Positions 34,620-42,829 of a DNA stretch of 64,000 bases are shown piece after piece. Source of the stretch: CAVQNQ01 sp963714205. GTDB taxonomy: Bacteria > Acidobacteriota > Terriglobia > Bryobacterales > Bryobacteraceae. A program made the translations under genes and the position numbers. The stretch covers positions 1 through 64,000 of the forward strand of contig CAVQNQ010000002.1 of assembly GCA_963714205.1 (NCBI GenBank), written 5' to 3'. Under the pieces are notes generated by a model. The model saw only the letters and a program-made list of their open reading frames with translations, made no database searches and had not been told where the DNA came from. Numbering within the stretch: position 1 is the first letter of the stretch; the number at the start of each line of letters is the position of its first letter.

Positions 34620-36650
34620 TCACTCCTCCGGAGGTCTAGCCTGGGTCCGCTCCTGCGCCTTGCCGCAACCGAGCGACGCCAGACCAGCCGGCGCAACGTA
34701 GGTGTTGAAGCTGCGCGCCGCCGCGCCGGCCGTCCGCATCCCGGCCTGATACAGCATTGGGGCCAGGTTGAGGACCTTACGTTTGGAGTCCAGGTGGGCC
34801 ACGATTCCCCGCGCGGCTTCTTCGATGTCGTTGGTGAAGAGGAAGCGGCCACCGGTCTCGCGCTCGACATCTTCTTCCAGATACTTCCGCACCTGGCGGC
34901 TTCCGGCCACCCGCGGCGACGGCAGGAACGCCGTGAAGATCCCGGAAGCCACCGCGTAGAGGCCGATGGTGATGGCTTTCTCGCTCATGGCTTCGGGGGC
35001 CGCGGCGGCGATGGGCAGCTCCGAAATGTCCCTCCCGATTCCACCCTCAGCCACGACGGCTACGCAAATCGAGAGGATGCGCGAGTTATCCACGCAACTG
35101 CCCACGTGGAGGACCGGCGGGATGCCCACCGCCGCGCAGACTTCCTGGAGACCCGGCCCGGCGTACTCCAGAGCGGCCTCGGGGCGCAGCAGCCCGGCTT
35201 TGGCACACGCGATGGCGCTGCACCCGGTCTGCACCACGAGCACGTCCTGCGCGAGGAGCCGCCGAACCAGTGCCAGGTGGTAGCTGTCCTGCGCGATCTT
35301 GGGCGTGTTGCATCCCACCACCCCCACCACACCGCGAATGCGTCCCGCCGCCACCGCGTCGATGAGCGGCCGGTAGCCCGATCGAAACCGCCCGCCCAAA
35401 TAGTACGGCAGGTTCTCGTTCGTGAAGCCCGCCACCAGGTCCATTTTCTGGCGCGGAATCTTCACGCGCGCGGGATCGCGGCGGGCGAAAGCGTCGATTG
35501 CCCGCGTAACGATTTCCGCGGCGGCCTCTTTGGCGCGATGCGGGTCGAAATCGACACGCTCCGCTCCCGGCATGTGGGCCTTGTGCGAAGTGGTGACGAT
35601 CCTGGTGTGGTGGCAGGCGGCCACCTGGGGCAGCGAAGGCATCACGCACTGCACGTCCACCACCATCAGGTCCACGGCCCCGGTGAGCAGCGCCAGTTCC
35701 TGGTGCAGGTAATTTCCCGCCACTGGCATCCCCTGGCGCATCAGGATCTCATTCGCGGTGCAGCAGATTCCGGCTATGTTGATGCCTTCGGCGCCGAGCT
35801 GGCGCGCCCGTGCCAGCAGGTCTTCGTCGCGGCTCGCGGCTACCAGCATCTCGCTCAGAACGGGCTCGTGGCCATGCACCAGAATGTTGACCTTCTTCTC
35901 CTCAAGCACCCCGAGATTAGCCTGGGATCGAATGGCCTGCGGGCCGCCGAACAGCACGTCCTGCACGTCCGTTGCGATCATCGACCCGCCCCACCCATCG
36001 GCCAGCGCCGCGCGCATGGCGGCGCGCAGCAACGCTATGGGGTCCGATTCCACGCCGTGATGCGTCCGGTGCAGCAGCTCGACGATCTCGCGGTCGATGC
36101 CGCGCGGCGTGATGCCGATCTTCTCCCACCGGCGGCGCTGCTCCTCAGGCGCCCGCAGTGCCGGGACGAGGGGGCCTTTCTGAAGCCCGAACTGCGACTC
36201 CATCTTCGCGCCGAGATCGGCGGCGATTTCGGCCGGCGGCCGATCGCGTCCGGCAATGCCCCACTCCTCCGCGAGCGCCGCCAGCTTGCCAGGGTTCGCG
36301 ATGGCAAATGCGGAGGCCGCGCCATCTTCGCCGGTTTCGCGAAGAACCCCGGCGACCTCGCGCCCGTGGTCGCTATGCGCAGCCGCGCCCGCCGCTACCG
36401 CCCGGGCCAGGTTCCGCGCCACGATCAGATGGGCATCCGCACCGCAGGCTCCCACCTGCGCCCGCTCGCCGAACGGATCGATGCGGCAGGGCCCCATGTA
36501 GCAGATATCGCAACACAGCCCCAGTTCGCCGAATCCGCAAAGGGGCTGGAGGGCGTCGTGCCGGTCCCAAACGGTCTTCGCGCCCAGCTCGCGCGCGTGC
36601 TCCAGCATCTCCTGCGCGGCGGGGTCCGCCGAACGATGGTCTTGGCTCAT
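34620..36650 (-). CDS. cooS: Ni-dependent CO dehydrogenase catalytic subunit
   Basis: 676 residues. The N-terminal D- and B-cluster cysteines are complete (CGFGELGLCCDICYMGPC, then GACGAD). The C-cluster region shows VHGHEP, GICCTANEIL, VVGCNTPK, QTGCSAIACAK and GSCVDNSRI. It interconverts CO and CO2 in the cytoplasm and, in this operon, supplies CO to AcsB through the complex tunnel. The ATG overlaps the cooC stop (ATGA). A much longer in-frame extension upstream is antisense-like read-through and was not used. The enzyme is oxygen-sensitive, which implies an anaerobic phase in this organism. Confidence 0.96.
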   Translation of the reverse strand: MSQDHRSADPAAQEMLEHARELGAKTVWDRHDALQPLCGFGELGLCCDICYMGPCRIDPFGERAQVGACGADAHLIVARNLARAVAAGAAAHSDHGREVAGVLRETGEDGAASAFAIANPGKLAALAEEWGIAGRDRPPAEIAADLGAKMESQFGLQKGPLVPALRAPEEQRRRWEKIGITPRGIDREIVELLHRTHHGVESDPIALLRAAMRAALADGWGGSMIATDVQDVLFGGPQAIRSQANLGVLEEKKVNILVHGHEPVLSEMLVAASRDEDLLARARQLGAEGINIAGICCTANEILMRQGMPVAGNYLHQELALLTGAVDLMVVDVQCVMPSLPQVAACHHTRIVTTSHKAHMPGAERVDFDPHRAKEAAAEIVTRAIDAFARRDPARVKIPRQKMDLVAGFTNENLPYYLGGRFRSGYRPLIDAVAAGRIRGVVGVVGCNTPKIAQDSYHLALVRRLLAQDVLVVQTGCSAIACAKAGLLRPEAALEYAGPGLQEVCAAVGIPPVLHVGSCVDNSRILSICVAVVAEGGIGRDISELPIAAAAPEAMSEKAITIGLYAVASGIFTAFLPSPRVAGSRQVRKYLEEDVERETGGRFLFTNDIEEAARGIVAHLDSKRKVLNLAPMLYQAGMRTAGAAARSFNTYVAPAGLASLGCGKAQERTQARPPEE

Positions 36651-37420
36651 GGGTTCACCTTTGTCGATTCCTCGCCCGCCAGCGCGGCGGCCATCCGCAG
36701 CATCTCCCGGTAAAACGGACGCTCGCGGGAGACGCGTCCCGAACGCGCTTCGATCTCCAGCTCCCGATCCAGCGGGAGCGTTCCGACGAGCGGCATCCCA
36801 GCGAGATTCCCGCGGATGAACTCCAGGTCCGTCTCGCCCGAGATCTTGTTGGCCACCGCGCGAACCCGGCGGATGCCGAGATCGGCGGCGAGTTCCGCCA
36901 CGCGCGCCGCGGTTTCCAGGCTGGCCCAGCCCGGTTCCACCACTACCAGCATCAGGTCTACGCCCTCGGCCGTGCGCCGCCCCAGGTGTTCGATGCCCGC
37001 TTCCATATCCGCCACGACGTGCTGGCGGCTCCCCAACATGAGGTGGTTGAGCACTTCGCGCAGCAGGATATTTTCGGGACACGCGCAGCCGCGCCGGCCG
37101 CGCTCGATGGTCCCCATCACCAGCAGGCGGATGCCGTCCACGAGCACTCCAAACTCTTGCGGAATATCGTCCACGCGCGGGTTCATGCGGAGGAAGCCGC
37201 CCCAGCCTTCGCCGCCGCCGACCCTCTCTTCGATCAAGGCCTTGAGCTTGACCAGCGGGGTGATGGCGGGGCCGCGATAGCCCAGCGTTCCGGCCAGGTT
37301 GGCATCGGGATCGGCGTCCACCGCCACGACGTCGTGGCCCATGTCCCGCCAACAGCGGGCCAGCGACGCCGCTACGGTCGTCTTACCCACCCCGCCCTTG
37401 CCGGTCACAGCGACTTTCAC
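36647..37420 (-). CDS. cooC: CooC-type nickel-insertion ATPase
   Basis: 257 residues. The deviant Walker A is near the N-terminus (VAVTGKGGVGKTT). The switch VDADPD, the CooC-specific GCACPENILLREV with C-x-C for dimer/metal binding, and VVADMEAGIEHLGRRT are present. CooC1/AcsF proteins load nickel into CODH or ACS with ATP hydrolysis. The start was placed at the GTG at 37420, whose bases overlap the previous stop (GTGA) and give MKVAVTGKGG; an ATG at 37435 would add five residues. Directly upstream of cooS, as expected for its maturation factor. Confidence 0.9.
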   Translation of the reverse strand: MKVAVTGKGGVGKTTVAASLARCWRDMGHDVVAVDADPDANLAGTLGYRGPAITPLVKLKALIEERVGGGEGWGGFLRMNPRVDDIPQEFGVLVDGIRLLVMGTIERGRRGCACPENILLREVLNHLMLGSRQHVVADMEAGIEHLGRRTAEGVDLMLVVVEPGWASLETAARVAELAADLGIRRVRAVANKISGETDLEFIRGNLAGMPLVGTLPLDRELEIEARSGRVSRERPFYREMLRMAAALAGEESTKVNP

Positions 37421-38169
37421 GACCCGATCTCCCATTCGCGAAGCACTTGCAGAGCGGGATTGGAAGGGCTCAGTTCAAAAAGCGATTTCCCTTCCGATTC
37501 AAACGAGGCGATCGCGGAATCCCGCGGAAGAACGAAGGTCCTGGTAAATGGAGCGGCCGCGCCGGAGGCCAGCGCCGCCATTTCCGATGCCAGCGCTTCG
37601 CCTTCTTCGAACTGGTTGAGCATCAGATCGATCCGCGGCGGCAGGCCGCCGTTCAGCTCCGCATACAGATCGAGCGACCGCCGAATGGTCTCGGCCCCCA
37701 TGCGCGAGCGATTGGTCACGCAGATCAGAACGTCCGGCCGGCCGCTGGTCCGCCGCGAGAGGTGCTCCAACCCCGCCTCGCAATCGAGCAGAGTATGGCG
37801 GTACGCGCGAGACAAGCGGTCCAGGTGGTCGCGAATCAGATTGTTCACATAGCAATAGCAGCCCTTGCCTTCCGGACGTCCCATGGTCAGCAGATCGAAG
37901 CCCGCGCTCTCGACGATGGCCTCTTCGGCGCGGAGGGCCAGCCACTCGGCCGCGGACATGGAGGAAGGGCGGCCGTTGTCGCGCAGGCTCTCGCGCATAT
38001 CGGCCAGCGTCGGCCCGGCCGCTATGCCGAGCGCTGGTCCCAGACAGTTGGAAGGATCGGCATCAATGGCCAGCACGGGAGTCTGCCCGGTGTCGAGCAG
38101 GCGCCGCAGCAGAAGGGCACAGACCGTCGTCTTCCCCACGCCGCCTTTGCCGATAACGGCTGCAATCAT
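37417..38169 (-). CDS. Second CooC/AcsF-like ATPase
   Basis: 250 residues of the same SIMIBI/MinD-like fold: MIAAVIGKGGVGKTT, switch IDADPSNCLG, and GKGCYCYVNNLIRD, where the C-x-C equivalent is present. LLDCEAGLEHLSRRT is the family phrase. It is distinct in sequence from the neighbouring CooC. One of the two probably serves the C-cluster of CooS and the other the A-cluster of AcsB (AcsF role), but sequence alone does not decide which. Both ends overlap neighbours by 4 nt, so it is tightly coupled to the methyltransferase and to cooC. Confidence 0.85.
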   Translation of the reverse strand: MIAAVIGKGGVGKTTVCALLLRRLLDTGQTPVLAIDADPSNCLGPALGIAAGPTLADMRESLRDNGRPSSMSAAEWLALRAEEAIVESAGFDLLTMGRPEGKGCYCYVNNLIRDHLDRLSRAYRHTLLDCEAGLEHLSRRTSGRPDVLICVTNRSRMGAETIRRSLDLYAELNGGLPPRIDLMLNQFEEGEALASEMAALASGAAAPFTRTFVLPRDSAIASFESEGKSLFELSPSNPALQVLREWEIGS

Positions 38170-39218
38170 CCGCGGCCCTCTCGTTCCCGGACCAGATCCG
38201 ACAGCTCCACGAGAGCGTCGATGGCGCGGTCGGCTCTTTCCACGCTTTCGGTCCCCAGGCCGCAGGAAGGCGTGATCAGCGACTGCCGGTAAATCATTCC
38301 TCGGTCCATGCCCTTGGCGGTCAGTTGGCCGACCCGATTATCGAGGGCGGCGAGCAAAGTGCGCGGATCGAGATCGGCGCTGGATCGAGAACCGGGCACG
38401 ATACCCCAGCTCAGCAGGCCGCCCTGGAGCAGGAACGCCCCCAGTTCCTCGGGATATAGCGTCAATCCCTGAAAGTACTCCCAGGCATCGAAGTTGATGA
38501 CGTCGAGGCCCGTCGCGAGCACGAGGGACCAATCCGTATTGCCGCAGCAGTGCAGACCCGCCAGCGCGCCTTCCTTGTGAATCGCCTCCACGGCGGCGCC
38601 GATGGCCGCGATCACGCCGGCGCGCGGCACGTTGACGAAGGCGGATCCGAACGAGCAGAGATACGGTTCGTCGAGCGTCACCAGCGCGTTATCGGCGACC
38701 GCGCGGAGCTTTCGGGCAAGCCAGCGAGCCTTCATCGCCATTCCATTGACGGCCACCTCATAGAGGTTGGCGTCGTAGGCCAGCGAGCGTTTGTCCTGGT
38801 CCGTGACCGTCATCGCGAAGCTGAACGGGCCGGTGACCTGGCCTTTGACCCATTCGGGGCGGGAATCGAGGCGCGGCACGGACTCAAGGAACAGGCAGAG
38901 GCCGCGCGCGAAGTCGGCGGTGATCGCGAAGCGCTCCACGTCTTCCTCGATCAGGGCCTGGTAGAACGGCTCCAGCTCCGGAAACAGCGTGTCGCCGCCG
39001 CGAAAGTAGATACGCTGCTCCTGCCCGTCGAGCACCGCCCCCGGCAGTCCCTCCGAGTACTGGACATACATGCTCTCGCGCCAGTCGCGCGCCGGCATTT
39101 GCGGCCACGCGGGCATCTCGGCGAAGCGGGCGAGGATGCTGTCGGTAAGCGCCCGTGCATCGGTGTGCGGGAAGCTCCCCACCACCGTCGGTACGGCCGT
39201 AAAGCCGGGTCGCTGCAT
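38166..39218 (-). CDS. Core MetE-like (folate-independent) methionine synthase candidate
   Basis: 350 residues, equal to the C-terminal catalytic half of MetE, without the N-terminal half. Zinc ligands match MetE: HCC near residue 221 (H-x-C), Glu 24 residues after that His (AWEYF), and Cys in TPSCGLGT near 318. UroD relatives lack this set. The N-terminus (VPTVVGSFPHT) is also MetE-like. Short MetE homologues next to CODH/ACS genes (the core-MetE/MesB group, as I recall it) are known or proposed to take methyl from methyl-CoFeSP rather than folate. First gene of the operon, Shine-Dalgarno GGAGGCGTC before ATG. Alternative: a methyltransferase feeding the corrinoid protein. Confidence 0.8.
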   Translation of the reverse strand: MQRPGFTAVPTVVGSFPHTDARALTDSILARFAEMPAWPQMPARDWRESMYVQYSEGLPGAVLDGQEQRIYFRGGDTLFPELEPFYQALIEEDVERFAITADFARGLCLFLESVPRLDSRPEWVKGQVTGPFSFAMTVTDQDKRSLAYDANLYEVAVNGMAMKARWLARKLRAVADNALVTLDEPYLCSFGSAFVNVPRAGVIAAIGAAVEAIHKEGALAGLHCCGNTDWSLVLATGLDVINFDAWEYFQGLTLYPEELGAFLLQGGLLSWGIVPGSRSSADLDPRTLLAALDNRVGQLTAKGMDRGMIYRQSLITPSCGLGTESVERADRAIDALVELSDLVREREGRG

Positions 39219-39270
39219 GACGCCTCCATGTCGCCTGCACCCCAGGCGAATCGAGGGGCGCCAGAGCGAT

Positions 39271-39311
39271 CAGATCATAAAGATGTATTCTAACCCGATG
39301 ATCTGGATCAG
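39271..39311. promoter_or_regulatory. FNR/CRP-like palindrome and -10 box of the CODH/ACS operon
   Basis: Perfect 8-bp arms CAGATCAT (39271-39278) and ATGATCTG (39298-39305) flank a TAGAAT box on the minus strand (39287-39292) pointing into the operon. The right arm extends to ATGATCTGGATCAG (39298-39311), an FNR/CRP-type TGAT-N4-ATCA site. The predicted leader is about 60 nt. No regulator gene of this family is in the window. Confidence 0.4.
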
Positions 39312-39347
39312 CATAGTTTCGCAAGTAAGCGAAGCCCGATGCCGGGA

Positions 39348-39353
39348 TATAAG
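39348..39353 (+). promoter_or_regulatory. -10 box (TATAAG) of the metal-dependent hydrolase gene
   Basis: TATAAG ends 8 nt before the ATG at 39362, again close to leaderless spacing. The nearer ATG at 39354 terminates after three codons. Confidence 0.35.
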
Positions 39354-39361
39354 ATGGCCTC

Positions 39362-40237
39362 ATGAAGAAGGTTTTCGCATCGCTCACCCTGCTCGCCGCA
39401 GCCGCCATGGCGCAGGATTTGCCGGGCGTCATCGATTTGCACGCCCATTGCAGCCCGGATACCTCGGCACGGTCGCTCGACGCGATCGATCTGGCGAAGC
39501 TGGCTCGGGAGCGCGGCATGCGCGCAATCGTCCTTAAGAATCATCAAGACCCCACCGCGGCGCTCGCTTTCATCGTTCGTAAGGAGGTTCCGGGAATCGA
39601 GGTCTTCGGTGGGATCGCGTTGAACCGGAGCGTGGGGGGCATAAACCTGGCCGCAGTCGAGCACATGGCCGCGCTTAAGGGAGGGTGGGGGCGCATCGTC
39701 TGGATGCCCACCGCCGATGCCGAAAACCAAGTGCGCTACTACAAGCAGAATCGGCCGTTCGTGGCCATCGCACGCGACGGCGCGCTGCTGCCGGAGGTGC
39801 TGGCGGTGATCGCCTCCATCGCCCGGCATAAACTGGTGCTGGCTACAGGACATTCATCGGCGGAGGAAGATCTGCTTTTGGTTTCCGAAGCACGCCGCGC
39901 CGGAGTGCAGCAGATCGTGGTAACCCATCCCATGGTTCCGCCGGTGAATATGAGTATCCCGCAAATGAAGCAGGCGGCCGCTGCGGGGGCCTATTTGGAA
40001 TTCACCTACCTGGGGCTGATTCCTCCGGTGAAGGCTACCATTGAGGATTACGCCGCCGCCATTCGCGCCGTCGGACCCGAGCATTGCGTGCTCGTGAGCG
40101 ACTTGGGCCGCGTGGGGGATCCACTCCACCCGGATGGCCTGGCGTTGTTCTTCCGCGCACTGCTGCAGCGGGGATTCAGCCAGGCGGATATAGACCGGAT
40201 GTCGAAAACCAACCCGGCGCGCATTTTGGGATTGTAG
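39362..40237 (+). CDS. Secreted amidohydrolase-like metal-dependent hydrolase (DUF6282 type)
   Basis: 291 residues with a short signal peptide (cleavage after AAAMA, about residue 17). The amidohydrolase metal motif H-x-H is in VIDLHAHCSPDT. Further His residues lie in LKNHQD, ATGHSSAEE and VVTHPMVPP, with a late Asp in LVSDLGR. Together these are consistent with a TIM-barrel metallohydrolase acting in the periplasm. The substrate is unknown. It is divergent from the CODH/ACS operon and shares the short intergenic region with it, but nothing suggests a joint function. Confidence 0.75.
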   Translation: MKKVFASLTLLAAAAMAQDLPGVIDLHAHCSPDTSARSLDAIDLAKLARERGMRAIVLKNHQDPTAALAFIVRKEVPGIEVFGGIALNRSVGGINLAAVEHMAALKGGWGRIVWMPTADAENQVRYYKQNRPFVAIARDGALLPEVLAVIASIARHKLVLATGHSSAEEDLLLVSEARRAGVQQIVVTHPMVPPVNMSIPQMKQAAAAGAYLEFTYLGLIPPVKATIEDYAAAIRAVGPEHCVLVSDLGRVGDPLHPDGLALFFRALLQRGFSQADIDRMSKTNPARILGL

Positions 40238-40606
40238 TTCAGGTCAGACCAGGCCGATCCACGCATGGCACGGATGGCTCTGTATTCCAGGCGCCGCCGG
40301 GCGCTCGACGACTGTAGGGCCACGGCCAGCCGCCGGTCCGCCCCCTTGTGTTTCGGAGAGCACCCTCCTATTATGTAGGGGAGAGAATCCTGTTCGAGAA
40401 CGGTTACAAGTGCCGCTGGTTCAGGGCACTTTGGAAGAGACGCCGATCGCGCCGGCTTCGCGAGGAGGTCCGAGGCGATTGGCTGCGCAGCTCTCTGGCA
40501 TCCTGACCGCTGTGAGGGCGATTATATCCGGCATGTAACGTGATCCTGCCGCCGCGCAGGCAGTCGATAGAGAGTCCAATACGAAGGTTTAGAAGAGGAG
40601 AAGTTT
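40238..40606. other. 369-bp non-coding gap
   Basis: No credible ORF, tRNA or known riboswitch was recognised. A weak hairpin (CTCCTA / TAGGGGAG around 40365-40383) lacks a T-run, so it is not a typical terminator. The last bases carry the Shine-Dalgarno GAGGAG for the aldolase gene. The promoter position was not resolved. Confidence 0.35.
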
Positions 40607-41440
40607 ATGACAATCAAACGAAGCATCATCGGCGTTGTAGTCTGTGCGGCGCTGTGCCTGGCGATTGCATGGGTGGCACGCGCGCAGACATCCGGGGCGC
40701 CGGCGAAACTCTACAATACCGCGAAGCAGAAATTGATGGACGGCAAGAAGATTGTTGGCATCACCGTTTCTTCGCCGGACCCGAACATCTATTGCGCCAT
40801 GGCCAACGCCGGGTACGATTTCACCTGGATCGAGATGCAGCATAGCCCGCTGACATTCGAAGACGTCGCCAAAATGGTATGGGCCTGCCGGGGAGCATCG
40901 GCGATGCCGTTCATTCGGGTACCGGATGCGAACGAGGGCGAAATCCAGAAGGCGACCGACCTCGGAGCTTTGGGGATCATCGTTCCCACGGTCGATACGG
41001 TGGAGAAGGCTCAGAACGCCGTTAAGTGGGCCAAGTATCCGCCGCAGGGACGCCGCAGCCAGGGCGCCGGCCAGTATAGGGCGCTATATGGAAACGACTA
41101 CCGCCAGACCGCCAACCCGAATATGCTGGTGATGATCATGATTGAGACGCCGATCGGCGTCGATAATGTCGAGAAGATAGCCGCGGTCCCGGGCATCGAT
41201 GTGATCTTCGCCGCCAGCGGCGACTTGGGGAACTTCTCCGGACATAAGCGGGGCGAGCCGGAGTATGAGGCGCTGGTCACCAGAATCCACGATGTGGTTC
41301 TCCAGCACGGCATTAAACTGGGTGGTCCGCAAGATTGGTACAACCGGCCGGGATTCACTTTCTTCCAGGCTCCCGGCGAAGCGGAACTGATCCAATTGGG
41401 CGCCAAGGCAAACCTGGCGGCGCAAGTGACGTTGAAGTAA
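40607..41440 (+). CDS. Exported HpcH/HpaI-type aldolase
   Basis: 277 residues. A clear signal peptide (about 1-27, ending ARAQT) precedes a HpcH/HpaI TIM barrel: GITVSSPDPNIYCAMANAGYDFTWIEMQHSP, PFIRVPDAN, the metal-binding Glu in MIETPIGVDNV and Asp in FAASGDLGNF. Cytoplasmic members cleave 4-hydroxy-2-oxo acids with divalent metal. Here the protein should act in the periplasm, so the usual central-pathway role is unlikely. A good Shine-Dalgarno (GAGGAG) precedes the ATG. Monocistronic. The substrate is not predictable. Confidence 0.8.
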   Translation: MTIKRSIIGVVVCAALCLAIAWVARAQTSGAPAKLYNTAKQKLMDGKKIVGITVSSPDPNIYCAMANAGYDFTWIEMQHSPLTFEDVAKMVWACRGASAMPFIRVPDANEGEIQKATDLGALGIIVPTVDTVEKAQNAVKWAKYPPQGRRSQGAGQYRALYGNDYRQTANPNMLVMIMIETPIGVDNVEKIAAVPGIDVIFAASGDLGNFSGHKRGEPEYEALVTRIHDVVLQHGIKLGGPQDWYNRPGFTFFQAPGEAELIQLGAKANLAAQVTLK

Positions 41441-41563
41441 GCCTCCGCTGTAGTTGAGTATCGAATTGGATAGGCCGAGGTATCCAGCGATGGAACTCGG
41501 CCCATCTGGTTATTTGCCATCCCACCTGGTCCTATCTTTCTCAAGCCGGAGCGCAGAGCCGAC

Positions 41564-42763
41564 TTACCAGGGCAGAATCTCCTCGCGGACCGGGTCGAAA
41601 TCGATGCGCCGCTTTTGCATGTAAGAGATGTTTCCGAGATGCGAAGCCTGGGCGGAGCGGTGTCCCACCAGCACATCTCCGTTGGGCAGGTTGCGGGAGC
41701 GGACGCACGCCAGGAAGTTCTCGACGTGGTCCAGATCCAGGTCGGTGGTGGCCTTCACCACTGTGGCAGGCGCGTTGCGGCCCACCGGATGAAATTCATA
41801 GTGCTGGCGGTCGATGAACAGCCGTCCCGCGGTGCCGCAGAGTTCCACTCCCTCGCCGGCGATGCCGGGCACCAGGGTGCCTTCAAACGTGGCCGTGAAC
41901 TCCGCGGGGTATTCGAGCAGCACATCGATGGTATCGGGCGCGGTGCGGCCATCTTTGTAATTGTAGATGCCGCCCGACGCGGATGCCGCGGACGGCACAT
42001 CGTGTCCCATGAACATGTGCACCACGTCGATCCAGTGCGTGAACAGGTCGGTCACCTGACCGCCGCCGAAATCCAGGTAGGCGCGCCAGTTCCAATACTG
42101 CTGCGGATCCCATTCGCGCCACTTCACCGGTCCCAGGAAGTGGGCCCAATCCAGATCCGCCGGCTGCGTCTGCAGGGAAGCAGGCGCTTTGCGGAGGTGG
42201 TAGGTATTCCCGTGCCACCAGGTGCGGGCCAGCGTGATCTTGCCCAGCTTGCCGGTGTCCATGTAAGCCGCTTTGGCCTCCAGGTAGTGCTTTCCGGAGC
42301 GCTGCTGCATGCCGACCTGGCAGATGCGCTTGCCGACGCGCGCGGCCTTTACGATGGCGGGCCCCTCTTCGATCCTGAGGGTCAGCGGCTTCTCCACGTA
42401 GACATCCTTGCCGGCGTTGAGGGCATCGGTGGCGATGGCGGCGTGCCAGTGATCCGGGACGGCGATGAGGGCGACGTCGATCTCCTTCATATCGAGCAGC
42501 TTGCGGTGATCGTCGAAGCTCTTGGCGGAGGGCGCCAGCTGGCGAGCCTGCTCGATCTGGCTGCCCCATATGTCGCACAGCGCCGCCGCGTCCACATTTC
42601 CGGCTTTGAGAAACTTGGACAGATCGGAGCGGCCCCGCTCCCCGCAGCCGATCAGGCCGAGTTGGATGCGGTCGTTGGCTCCATATATGCGGGAATAGGA
42701 AATCGCCGTGGCGGCGGTGACGCCTCTCAGAAAGGCCCTGCGCGGAACCGGAGTGTCAGGCAT
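41564..42763 (-). CDS. Tat-exported Gfo/Idh/MocA family oxidoreductase
   Basis: 399 residues. The twin-arginine signal is PRRAFLRGVTAATAISYSR. The Rossmann NAD-binding domain starts QLGLIGCGERGRSDL, with the EKP motif in DVYVEKPLTL. The C-terminal substrate domain follows. Secreted members of this family, common in Acidobacteriota and Planctomycetes, are thought to oxidise or rearrange sugars with a tightly bound NAD, as in the glycoside hydrolase family 109 type. A TATAAT box ends 6 nt before the ATG, so the mRNA is probably leaderless. The substrate is unknown. Confidence 0.88.
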   Translation of the reverse strand: MPDTPVPRRAFLRGVTAATAISYSRIYGANDRIQLGLIGCGERGRSDLSKFLKAGNVDAAALCDIWGSQIEQARQLAPSAKSFDDHRKLLDMKEIDVALIAVPDHWHAAIATDALNAGKDVYVEKPLTLRIEEGPAIVKAARVGKRICQVGMQQRSGKHYLEAKAAYMDTGKLGKITLARTWWHGNTYHLRKAPASLQTQPADLDWAHFLGPVKWREWDPQQYWNWRAYLDFGGGQVTDLFTHWIDVVHMFMGHDVPSAASASGGIYNYKDGRTAPDTIDVLLEYPAEFTATFEGTLVPGIAGEGVELCGTAGRLFIDRQHYEFHPVGRNAPATVVKATTDLDLDHVENFLACVRSRNLPNGDVLVGHRSAQASHLGNISYMQKRRIDFDPVREEILPW

Positions 42764-42769
42764 GACCCG

Positions 42770-42775
42770 ATTATA
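42770..42775 (-). promoter_or_regulatory. -10 box (TATAAT) of the Gfo/Idh/MocA gene
   Basis: A perfect TATAAT on the minus strand is separated from the ATG by 6 nt, which implies a leaderless transcript. Confidence 0.5.
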
Positions 42776-42829
42776 TGACGGGCCCCGCCCAGATACCTGG
42801 GGGCCTGCTTACCGAGCTTCTCAACGAGC

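Noticed and set aside
34071..36713. 880-codon plus-strand ORF opposite cooS
   Set aside because: It is antisense to a complete, motif-rich CO dehydrogenase; its composition is atypical and it has no domains.
39219..39361. SAM or cobalamin riboswitch before the core MetE gene
   Set aside because: The predicted leader of about 60 nt is too short and no conserved riboswitch elements could be found.
40365..40383. Hairpin as a rho-independent terminator
   Set aside because: The stem is short with wobble pairs and no T-run follows.
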